A stretch of DNA of 64,000 bases. It comes from Aldrovandia affinis. Its lineage: Eukaryota > Chordata > Actinopteri > Notacanthiformes > Halosauridae. The notes under the pieces are model-generated. The model was not told where the DNA came from. It saw nothing but the letters and a program-made list of their open reading frames with translations, and searched no databases. The translations under genes and the position numbers were made by a program. How positions within the stretch are numbered: position 1 is the first letter of the stretch; each line of letters begins with the position of its first letter. Below are positions 48,722 through 59,400 of the stretch, piece after piece. The stretch spans positions 2,429,318 to 2,493,317 of the forward strand of contig JAINUG010000021.1 in NCBI GenBank assembly GCA_029706075.1. Direction: 5' to 3'.

Positions 48722-51700
48722 TTAATGCCTCTTGTCTTTCTTGTCTGACTTCCGATCCCTGTCGCCCCGGGAGGGCCTTTTCCCCAATCGACTGCCTTCT
48801 ACAGCAGACCTCTTCCTGTCTGATTTGGAGCTCTTGACTTTGGAAGCTTTGGCATCTCTGCTGCTGCCCTTGGATGACTTGTGGCTCCTTTCTGCACCCA
48901 CTCCACCCCTCTTCCTCTCCCTTTCCCTGTCCTTCTCTGAGGGTCTCCTCCTGCGCTTCCTGTCTCTCGCGTGGCCCCCTCCACCCCTGCCCCGACTGCG
49001 ACTCCTGCTCTGGCTGCTGGTACTGCTGCTGGAGCTGCTGGAGCTACTGCTGGAGCTGCTCCTGCTACTACCGCTGGAGCTGGAGCTGCTGCCACTGGAG
49101 CTGGAGCTGGAGCTGCTGCTAGAGGACGAGCTGCTGCTGCTCCGGCCCTTCTTCTTGTCCCTCGCCTTGCCCTTACTGTTGCCCTGGACGGCTGACCCTT
49201 TGGCACCGTCTTCCACATGTGACTGCAGAGTCTGCTCCTGCCTCTCCTCCAGCCCAATGGGCTGAAGTCCACCCTCCTGTTGGGGAACCTGGGTTTGAGG
49301 AACCGCTGCTGCAGCGGTTACTTCAACGCCTGGCTCTAGCACCAGGGGCGCTGTCTCAGATGGTTGCTTGTTTGTGGCAGCACAGGTTTCAAGACCATTC
49401 TCTTGGCTCTCGGACTCCATTTTAGGCTCCTGTTGACAATCTGCAAGAGGCGCTCGCTCTCCCTCAACCTCATCTTTTATCATCTTCTCTTTACCTACCT
49501 CCATCTCCACTGGTCCTGGATTCTCTGCTTTCAGTTCCTCCACCTGAATATCCCCATCCCTAGGCTGACTGACCTCCGTCTCCCTGGCCTCTGCAGTAAC
49601 AACTCTCTGCTTTTCCACCTCACTGCCCTCTATTGTTACATCATCCTGCACCTCCTCCCTCCCTCCAACTCTCCCCCTTTCATTTCCACTGGCTGATTCT
49701 TTTCCTGCACTGTAACCTCTTCCTGCTCTTGGTCCCTCTGCACTACAATCACCTTCTCATCCCCCCGTCCTGCCTCCTCCATCTCTATATAATTCTGGTT
49801 ACCTGTCATCTCCACCTCCTGCCCGGCTGGCTTACCCTCCTCTTGCTCTTCCTTCTTCAGTTCTTCATTCTGCTTGTCCTCTTGGTCTTTGCTCCTCAAT
49901 AACTGGCGCCTGGGACGCGCCTCCATCTTGTTCAGTTGTTCGGCAAACTCTGTGCACCTCTCCTCAAGCATGACTGCAACCAGGTGGATAGTGTAAGGGC
50001 GTGATTCACAAAGGACATTCCCAAATGGTTTCCGCAAGGACTACCTCTATAACTGTTTTCAGAAGCAGATTAGACTCTCCAGTAACAATGAGGTTTTGTA
50101 AACCAGGACTATCCAGATGGAACAATCATTTGGTGATTCAATCAAGAATTCAAAACAACAATATTTACCACACCATGTTAACTAATATTTAATAAATATA
50201 GGATTTGATGCTTACCATTCATTTTTTTCTGAGACTCCTCTAAGAGCTTATGAGTGGCTGAGCACATTCTACCAGGAATATAGAAAATTGAAGGCTTTGT
50301 TTTTGTACGGATATACTTTATAATTTTAGCATTGTGCAAGTTCCACTCTTCTTGCTGGAAAAAAAAGTTTAGATAGTTAATAAAGCAGCAAAGCATTTAC
50401 CTCTGACCAAGCATACATTTTTTTTCCTAAATCTACAATAAAAGCAGGCTGTAGAAGGTGCTTACCAAATGAGCAAGTTCCACTTTTTGTTCCAAAAGTC
50501 TCAGCTCTGTCTGCTTTGCACGCCTGTCTTCAAAGAGCTCTCGTCTCTCACCCTCAACTTTTTTGCGCTCTTGCTCCGCTTGGACTTCTAGTTTTTGTTC
50601 AATTTCTGAACGTCGTCTTTGCTGCAAGAGAAAGTGCGCTAGTGCTAATACTTGAAATACTTTCACCTGCACCTACAAATGTGTCAAATCTACCAATGGT
50701 CATCAGATTCAATTATACCAGGGCCCTGTCCACACTAGCCTTTACTGCAGTGAAAAACACAATTCTGAACATTCTTGCTTGGAGTCTACATTAATGAACA
50801 TAATATTCTGGCACAACCATGCAGTTCTACCAAGGTGCATGAGCAAATGCAAAGAAATGGATACATACACATTTCTGCCACTCTTGGAGAGTAAAAAAAA
50901 GTATATTCTGAAATCTTAAAATGCAAATGTTTTTGCATCTACAATTTAGTCCACACCAATATTCAACAACCAGTAATTGAACCATACTTGGATGTTCTTA
51001 CCCTCTCTGTGGCCACTGTGGACTCCTGTTTAAACTTCTGAAGTGTTCCCATCAACAGGCCGAACATACGTCGATTCCTGCAGGGGGACATTAATAACAA
51101 TAAAAATCAATTATAATTTAAGATATTTGCAGGTCAAGAGTTGCAAAACATTTCTTCCAAGAACAGAATGCTCAATCTTCCTCAACTGCTACTTAACATT
51201 ACAAACCATGTAGTGCACAGTAAAAAAATATGCTAATCTTATATTATCATTATTAATCACATTCCATGACAAATAAAATGCAATCTCACTAAAGTCAAGC
51301 TTCATAGGGGAATATTTTACCTTTGTTTCCCCCTCTCATCCATGGTCTGATCCTGGATAAGGTCTCGACGTGTTCGTTCTTTGGAGGTAGCAACAACTGA
51401 TGACTGCAACGCTGGCTGTTGACAAATTAGGAACATCCAGGAATGAGCGTTGAAAGAAAAATACTTTTGGTCAAACCTCTGCAGAATTCCAGAAGGACAA
51501 GTTTACCTTTTTGACATCGTCATCATCCTCAGCGTCACTGTCATGGCGTGAATCTCTCCTCGCTCGCTGATCTCCGGCCAGCCTAAGAAACCATAAATGT
51601 AATTTAGGAGGGACCAAGTGCCTCCAAAAGACAGTGACAAACATAAAAAGCAAAGGCATTGGATGTGCCTGAATGGTGACAGGCTAGAAGCATTTAAAGA

Positions 51701-53108
51701 GGGCTAAGGGTTCAAAGCTCGGACTCCCCATGCCCTCATATTATGAATTTAAAATTTCAAGCAAGAGACCAAAATATTTCTCTCACCTCAAGAGTGCCCC
51801 GTCAATATCCCTCTGTTTAGCTGGGGGTCCTCCTCCACTGTCCGAGAGTCCACGCCTTTTGGCCGAACATAAACACCATTTATTATGCATTCAAAGTGCA
51901 TGGGATCAAAATGGTTGTTACATAATGTTGCAAAGCTGCAACCGTAGTTTCATGAGAAACCAAACAACGGTCTTAGTTACCTCAGTATGTTAATTCCTCG
52001 CCCCCTACCTCCACCAGGGCCTGGGATGGTTAGCCTTCTAGCTAGGCCTGGTCTGTGGGGAGGAAGAAAAAAAAACGTACTCAACAACTCATTGCATGAT
52101 TAGTGAGCTACTCAAAACAATATATATTGTAGAAATAAATTGTCCGTTGTATTATACCAAAATGTATTATACCAAATCACTCAGTTGGTATCACTCAAAT
52201 CACATGGCACGTGTTCTAAAACAATTTCGGGGGCAGGGAGATGTAGCTCGAAACTAGCTATCCTCGTAAGAACCATCCACCCAGTTCAATCACAATTATC
52301 CAGCTAGCAAGCTACTCGTAGGTAAGAACAGCGTTTTATAAATAGCTACACTGTTAGCGTTTTCCAACGGTCTTTCTATTGAACATATGAGTCTGGAGCA
52401 GAATTAGCTAACGTTATCGAAGTAGACCCATTCTCATACTGGCCGTAAGGTTATATCTCACAAAACGTCTATTGGCAGATAAAATATTAGCTCGCCATCA
52501 GCATTCGTGCGCATCCCCACACCTCGGTTTATTACGACTAGCCATTTAGCTAGCTAGGTAATACAGCGTAAATATCTTAAATTCAGGACTTAGCACACCC
52601 AATACTGAGCTAACGATAGCGAACTTCATATTGACGTTAGATAACCAATGTCCTTACCCAGATTTGCAATTTTAATGTTGCAAAATTGCTAGATCGCCGA
52701 GGTAAATTAACGTCTTACTAGCATAGTTGTAACAGCTTGCTGTATCAGATATGACAGACCTCAATGTCGACTATAATCTGTGACCTCTCAAAAATCCTAA
52801 TCAATGCAGCTAAACGGCATTTATCAGCTTGACAGTGATTATTTTTTTCTTCAGCTTGACAAACATTTCATACTGGTCAAACCAGCAACCAAACCTAGCG
52901 AGCGTTTTCAAGCCGCGGCCAGACAGCTGGCCACACTTCAACCACTGTTCGTAATGGGGTTTTTTTACCAGAATGTTTTTACCAAAAATATTTACCTAAG
53001 TTCATTAGGATCGCGGCCTGTCAATTTGCGAATATTTTCGTCCACATTTTTTAAACTCTCTTTAGCTTTTTCAAGCTGATCTTGCAGAGTTCGCACGACA
53101 ACGGCCAT
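48722..53108 (-). CDS. PNN: Pinin (desmosome- and splicing-associated SR-like protein), nine exons
   Basis: Pinin is a nuclear-speckle protein of the exon-junction-linked ASAP/PSAP machinery that also has a junctional role. Exons, minus strand: 53,108-52,996, 52,052-51,981, 51,855-51,787, 51,582-51,507, 51,415-51,321, 51,077-51,002, 50,621-50,466, 50,354-50,216 and 49,973-48,722. All introns have GT-AG ends and compatible phases. The N-terminus [19 protein letters not shown] and the GGGRGRG stretch match the pinin/SDK N-terminal domain. RRNFGLLMGT-type sequence followed by the Glu/Lys-rich [11 protein letters not shown] to EARPRRQ part is the conserved pinin domain. The C-terminus has a long Ser run and an RS/Arg-Lys tail ending KSDKKDKRH. 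Summed exons give 2,048 bases, one short of 683 codons, and the frame slips in the last exon near 49,653-49,660. The product would be about 682 residues (human 717). Confidence 0.96.
49000..49140 (-). repeat. PNN: Serine-codon repeat in the last PNN exon
   Basis: On the minus strand AGC/AGT and related codons alternate to encode a tract of about 45 residues, almost all Ser with a few Gly, Arg and Thr. The synonymous codons are mixed (AGC, AGT, TCC), so the tract is kept at protein level rather than being a pure trinucleotide expansion. It corresponds to the known Ser-rich region of pinin. Long leucine- or alanine-rich frames over it in other frames are shadows. Confidence 0.85.
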
Positions 53109-53580
53109 CTTAGTTTCTTTCTCCTGGCAAGCAGTGTCTTCGTGGTCGCAAAGCATCTCTGGGTGAAATCATGTCGTTTCAATTCGATGATTAACACCTC
53201 CCACATCCAATAGGCATCCTCTTTCCTTACGATAAACCAATCAGCAGTTAACGTCTCCATTAAGTACAAACACGGAAGACGCAACAGCTTTATTATGGAG
53301 AAAGTACGAATGGGATTATATATTGTTTATTATTTGTTAAATGGACGGTTTTATTTTATTAGGTTCGACCTTGAACAATAGCTTATGCCAATAAACCTCT
53401 GTACCATAATTTGAACAACATTTTTCATGTATTTAACTGATCCTTATGTGCAATATGGTGTTTTTAGTCAAAGATCAGGGCTTAGCTTGCACGCCATTAA
53501 CAGTTTCGTTCGGTATGACTAGAAAATATAACGCACATATATAAATGAACACATGACACGTTACCTGAATAATGTAAATT
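53109..53580. other. PNN upstream region
   Basis: This flank lies directly 5' of the PNN start codon and must hold its promoter and 5' untranslated region. A CAAT-like ATCCAATAGG and the complement of an ATTGG motif at 53,206-53,240 are seen. I see no TATA box I would defend and no divergent gene. Confidence 0.35.
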
Positions 53581-53867
53581 AATTTGGGGCAACTAATATC
53601 AGTTTTCTTTCATGAAAAAATCCAGCTGTCCAAAACATTAATATCAAGCTATTATAACGAAAACATGGGCCCCAACAAAGGATGCAATATAATAAAATGT
53701 TTGACATGTAAGAAGTATGCCCTGACTGTACTCGTTGCCTCCTTTGAAAATGCTCACTTATTAATATTGTTTTAATATTGTTTTCCTTTTTAGGATTCAT
53801 TCAATCAATCACAATTAAACCATGCAAATACAACATTAGAAATTTGCTAAGAAAGAAGCAAGCCTGA

Positions 53868-54030
53868 ACTCCAGAACGTGGGTTGGCGAATTCTGTCTCG
53901 AAGGAAGCAGAATTTGCTGCCCTCTGAGAATTTCCTTGCCTCGTAGAAATGTGCAGTGAGTTTGTGTGGGGAGGGCAAATCGAAATAAATAGAGGGTATA
54001 ATTGGCCACTAAATTGGGAGAAAAACAGGA
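53868..54030 (+). repeat. SINE tail fragment
   Basis: CCAGAACGTGGGTTGGCGAA, AAGGAAGCAGAATTTGCTGC, CTTGCCTCGTAGAAATG, GAAATAAATAGAGGG and TAATTGGCCACTAAATTGGG match the tail of the SINE at 34,895-35,270. The tRNA head and G-rich body are missing, as expected for 5' truncation. It lies between PNN and GEMIN2. Confidence 0.85.
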
Positions 54031-54206
54031 ACAAATCTGAAACAAATTTAAAAAAATATTTCCTTGGAAAAAAACAGAAATTAACAGATAAATGGATTCC
54101 AGACATTTTACAGTAAAAAAAACAGCTTGCAAACAATTTTCAATCAGTATTGAAGTATACAAAGTAACACAAGTTCCATAAAATATAATTGCCAATTAAT
54201 AGGCTA

Positions 54207-54212
54207 TTTATT
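54207..54212 (-). terminator. GEMIN2: Candidate GEMIN2 polyadenylation signal
   Basis: AATAAA on the minus strand, about 225 bases downstream of the GEMIN2 stop codon. The position is sensible for a short 3' untranslated region. Cleavage site not determined. Confidence 0.5.
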
Positions 54213-54434
54213 GGAAACCTATTGTCCATCCTGAAAACTGACTACACACAAGGTTTTCCAATCCAAACTAGCACAATGCAATCAGTCATTTGGAGGAAAA
54301 CAACTCACTGCACATTAAACATGATGTAAAGATAATTCACTATGATTAAATGGAATTTACATTTTTTCAAATGAATTAACATGATGATTTCCATTTTCTT
54401 ATTTCGGATGATTGACTCAAATCACACAAAGGGA

Positions 54435-56244
54435 TTAGTCCTCATCAGCCAAGTCGTTCTGTTCAAAATATCTGTAAGGGGGAAAAAAAAATACAAATTT
54501 ACACACGATAACACATATTTTCAATGTCATTGTGCACCATCACAACAGTGCTGGTTAAATCTTACCTGGCAACCAGACAAATCATCAAGTTCAAGGCTGA
54601 CAATGTCTCATCTTCTTTAGTCTCCTAAAATACTCAAGAAAATGAAATATGTTACAACTTGAATAAAAATTTGCCACCATGTTATTTCAGCTCCAAATTC
54701 TGCACAAGGACATGGTTCGATAATAGAATTGCATTTAATAAAACTACATTTATCAAAGGATCCCACAGCACTTTACAGGGAAGCAGTACCTAACATGTTC
54801 AGACACATTTGTAGTACCCACTTTTGGTACTGCAGGCAGGAATTTGGTGCCAACTAACTACAAATCAGTTGGAGTGAAGAGACAAGCAGAGAATAGTTGT
54901 ATAGATTAAACATAAAATAAGTATAGTACCTATTGTCTCAATGGAAAACAACACAGAGAAAAGTTATCATGCACTAAATTGACTTGCTGTCCATTCTTTA
55001 TTAATTTTGCTATCAATCCCTTCTTATGGAAAATGATAAACCCAAAACATACCCCACTCACATTTAAAAAAACCTCAAACACCTTAAACAAACTCACCAG
55101 GTTGGCTCGCACTTCAGAGCATCTTCTTGCCAGTTGCCGTATGAGGGAGTGGGCTTCTGGTAGAAGAGGCTTCTCAAGACAAGCCAACAATGCATATAGC
55201 CATCTCCCCTGCAAGAGGAGTGACAATCACTAAACTGATATATATATATGTTGGGGATGTGCATTTTGGTCATACTGAGCAGGCAAACAGAATGTGGTAG
55301 TATATCTTGTGGTAGTAAGTGACAAAACAAAAATACAAAAAGGGGGTCTGAACCTGGCTTGTACTGGGCCTTCCTCCAAATCGTAAATTAATCATGCATG
55401 GGCTAAAGGCCTGTACATGCTTCTGTGTAACTTGTGCGACTTGTGCGACTTCTTCATGGTTTGCGCAATTGATATCCTATGGAGTAATTATTATATTAAA
55501 TCAAATAAATATATTTTACATGTAGGATAAGTGAGGGGTTTTGATAAGAAATACCACTTGTGCTCAGTGTTGAACTTTAAACAAGGGCATTTGACTCTTA
55601 AGGCTACTGGATTCAGGGAATAGACCATTTTTATTCAAACTTCACTGTTCGACTATATATATATATATTACTGGTCACATTACTATTTTAAACTTGACTA
55701 AAAAGGCATCCACTGCTTCAATGATTAATAGGGTGTCGCCAAAATAAACTACTGCATTTAACTCACCAGCTGTGGGACGAACTCCCTCTCCCCAAACCAG
55801 TTTATCAGGTACTCCAGCACGCTGGAAACTGAGGCCTAAAGAAAAGAGCAAATTAGATGACAAAGGCCACACCAAAATCTCTTTCAGATTATGAATGGAA
55901 GTTAAAGTGTAGAAATATATATGTAGTATACTTGCTAAGTGTGGTGGTGTGCATGAATACTTACTTGATTCAATCTACTTGTAATGCTCAAAAAAGGAGG
56001 AAATCCAACCTGATGGGAGCAGCACATAAAAGCAAACAGGCAGTATGTGAAACAGTTTAATTCACTCATATTCATGTCAATTTGTCGTCTAGTAACAGAC
56101 TACTTGGTAATAAAAGCAACAGTGGGTTACCTTCACATAGTCAAGACCTGGGTCATTACTGTCACGTAGTGAAGGTGTTGCACTGTGGTAAACATTTTCA
56201 CCCAAGCAGAACTTCTTCCATCCTTCCTCATCATCTGAATTTGG
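54435..56244 (-). CDS. GEMIN2: Gem-associated protein 2 (SMN complex), C-terminal half, six exons, 5' incomplete
   Basis: GEMIN2 binds SMN and the Sm pentamer during spliceosomal snRNP assembly in the cytoplasm. Exons, minus strand: 56,244-56,131, 56,009-55,965, 55,835-55,767, 55,208-55,098, 54,624-54,566 and 54,471-54,435. Together they give 144 codons plus stop with all phases compatible. Diagnostic sequence includes [65 protein letters not shown] and the end [12 protein letters not shown]. These match the C-terminal half of vertebrate Gemin2 (human total 280 residues). About 135 N-terminal residues are absent: an assembly gap begins 24 bases upstream of the first visible exon, and only 64 bases separate the gap from the MIA2 start codon. 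The gene is head-to-head with MIA2. Confidence 0.96.
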
Positions 56245-56268
56245 CTAGTTAAAAAAATATATTTAAAA

Positions 56269-56368
56269 NNNNNNNNNNNNNNNNNNNNNNNNNNNNNNNN
56301 NNNNNNNNNNNNNNNNNNNNNNNNNNNNNNNNNNNNNNNNNNNNNNNNNNNNNNNNNNNNNNNNNNNN
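56269..56368. other. Assembly gap (100 N)
   Basis: Exactly 100 N, the usual placeholder for a gap of unknown length. The first exons and promoter of GEMIN2, and perhaps the MIA2 promoter, probably fall here. Confidence 0.98.
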
Positions 56369-56432
56369 TCAAATAGTTAAAACTTATTGAAGATGGATTA
56401 TTGAGTCAAAATTATATTTTCGCTTCATAAAT

Positions 56433-59400
56433 ATGTCTATTACACACATTATCTTGCCAGCGCTGTTGCTGTTCTTTATTTTAAACCATGCTTTGGGTGT
56501 TCAAACGTTATCCGACTACAAAATATGTGGAGATCCCGAATGTGAAAGTAAGCGGGTTAATTTTCATTGGTATCAATTATTTTAGTAGCGTGGTATATTT
56601 TGTCCCTTGTGTGTTTTTGTTATTGTCATTTTGTCATTGATGTTTGTTTAATATGAAGATAGTTTCAGCGGTTCAATGGTACAGTTGAGTTCAATGTTTC
56701 TTTTTACTATAAGAGCGTGGAAGGTCGTGACTAATCACAGTGCAAAGGTCTCAACTTCATCAGCTGTATTATTGGACGTCTTAAAGTAAAACATACAGCA
56801 AATGTTTCATTTGAAAAACAATTTGTGACTTTAAAATGTTTCCTTTGCTTACCCAATGGAAGTGAATACCATAAAATAAGTAATGTACAACACCTTTAAT
56901 ATAAGGATTAGTATTCTTGCATTTAAATTGTATCTTTTTGTTTTTCATTTCCAGCGTTTTTAATTTGGAATTTGTTTGTCATTTCAGGCCTCATGAGTCG
57001 TGTTCACGCAATCAAATATCATAAAGGGCCTGATTGCAGATTTTTGAACTTCAGAAAGGGAGATGTGATATTTGTATATTACAAACTGTCTGGAAAAAGG
57101 GACGACTTGTGGGCAGGAACTGTAAGTATTTCAGACTTATCTGTGAAAAGTGAAATTCAAACTCAAGTCTATAAGGTTTTACTCCATTATATGTTATATC
57201 ATGTTGGGATAAAAGCCTATAGTTACAGTAAATTGTATCTTGTATTTTCTTGGATACCCTTTTCTAACATGACAATATGTATGTAATTGTCACCCTACAA
57301 CCTCACTTCTGAGGGCACTCAGTCTTGACCCCAAGGAGGTTACACCTGAGGGACATTTTTGTTGTTACTAAAATGAACACATACTGTATGCTCTCACAAA
57401 TGTCAAATGTAATGTTAAAGAATTATGATGCTTTTATAATACCTATTGCAAACATTCACTGTGATTTCTTGTACTGTTAAAGGTAGATATAATTTCAGAT
57501 GTATTAATTTTTTTATTTTGTTTTGTTTTCAATTGTATTGTATATTTCTGTTGTTTGAATTTAATCTTTTTTCCTTTAAGATTGACAAGAAGTTTGGGTA
57601 TTTCCCAAAAGAAGCTGTGGAAGTTGAGGACATTTATGCACAAGAAGAAGTTAGAATACCAACACAGGTATTACTTGAATTTATTAAATGCATACATATG
57701 TGCACATGTGTGAGATAGAGAGACAAAGGCCTATACCTTGAACTGAGCCCAGCAAAGTTCCAGATTTCTTATAAATGATTTCATACATTTGAATTGATGC
57801 AATTGTGAAGAAGTGTTTATATGCTGAACATTCATTTGTAACTTTTAATTATGGTAGGTTCAAGACATCCTAATTGTACATTTATTCTTGTCTTTCAGGA
57901 ACATGACTTCTTTTGCATAGATGAATATGGCTCAATCACAGAGAGTGATCTAAGTCAATGGGAGAGTGAAGAAAATGAAAATAAAGTTCTCGGGGCACCT
58001 TGGAATACAGAGCAGCGTCAAAAAAAGAGTGAATCCACAGAGGAGTCATCACACATTATTCAGAATAATGAAGTGACAGAGAAAGGAGAAGACAGTCAAC
58101 TTTTAGGGCATGTTCTCTCCAATAATGCCAAACAAAAATCAACTGAACAAGGTGGGTCTTATTGGATTGGATCTCGAGTTACTGGATGGCTTGGTTTAGG
58201 GGGCCAAAGTGATGATGGTTCACAGGAACAAACAGGGGAACAAGATTCCTTCAAGAGCAGGAGACTTGCTTTGGATATGGATGGGAATGAATTAGAAAAG
58301 GGACCAACAACAGAAGCACCAGGCTGGCTTGAGGGAGGACTGACTAACATTTTTGGATTTGGTCAAAGACAACCAGAAGCTAATGTTGACGAAACAAATG
58401 AAAGGGAAAAGTCAACAAATCATAACATAGACCAAACTTCAGTGGGGCTTCAACATGTTGACGAAGCAGTGATCAAACCTCAAGATGAGTCTTTGCATTC
58501 CAGTTCATGGCTAAATATTGGTATAAGTGATATTCTAAGTATTGTTCAGCGAAATGGTGAGGTAACAGGAAGGAGCAGACATCCAGAAACAAGTGTGGAT
58601 GCGAAGATGGACATAGATGGTGAGAACCCACCTACTATGCCTTCCACTATGTCTCAGGCAGGAGTGGATCAAGGCAAGAATTCAGGGGAAGCCAAAGAGG
58701 AAACTAGCAAGAGAGAGGAGAATGTAGATATCCATCCTGTTAGCTCTCATGTCGATAGCATCAATGTAGAGAGAAAAGATTATAATAGTGTTCCAGAAGG
58801 AAAGATTACTATAGACAGTGATGTTAAAAATAATGAAAGAACTAGTTGGTACAGCAGCATGTATAACAGTTTTGCAGGCTTTTATAATGAAAAACCTGAA
58901 ATTGAAAATGGAGGTGATATTAGTTCACCTGAGCATTCCCAAGGGCCAGTGAACCTAAAGCCAGGTTCAAAAGAAGAGGAAGAAGAAATCAAAGACGAAT
59001 CAGTAAAAGGCCTAAAATCAGAGTCTTCTTCTAATGGCATTTCTGTGTTTGGCAGCTTAAAATCAAGGTATCAGCCAGACATTCCAGATGTTAATAAAGA
59101 TGTCCAAAATAATGAAGAATCAGCTGCAGAGATCACAAATGAAGGCAAGGAGGCCTTATTAGAATCCCAAAAGAATTCTGTTGATGAATCTAAAGAGGGT
59201 AGTAAAGAGGAAAATGTTGATTATCATAGTGATAGCATTGATCAATATTCCAGCCAACCAGGTGGGGAAACCACTGAAAATAATTATGAAATCAAACCAA
59301 TGGCAGAGCAGATGGCAGGTGAGGACACACCATTGGATAATTACTCTCCTGACCTTCAACAAAAATCAGGGGATTATTCTGTAGAATCTGATTATCTTGA

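Noticed and set aside
48732-49265. Long leucine-rich and alanine-rich open frames opposite the pinin Ser/RS region
   Set aside because: They are shadows of the AGC/AGT-rich PNN coding strand. Composition is entirely explained by the complement and shifted frames.
53581-54434. TRAPPC6B between PNN and GEMIN2
   Set aside because: I looked because of human synteny. No exon with TRAPP features was found, only a SINE tail and AT-rich DNA.
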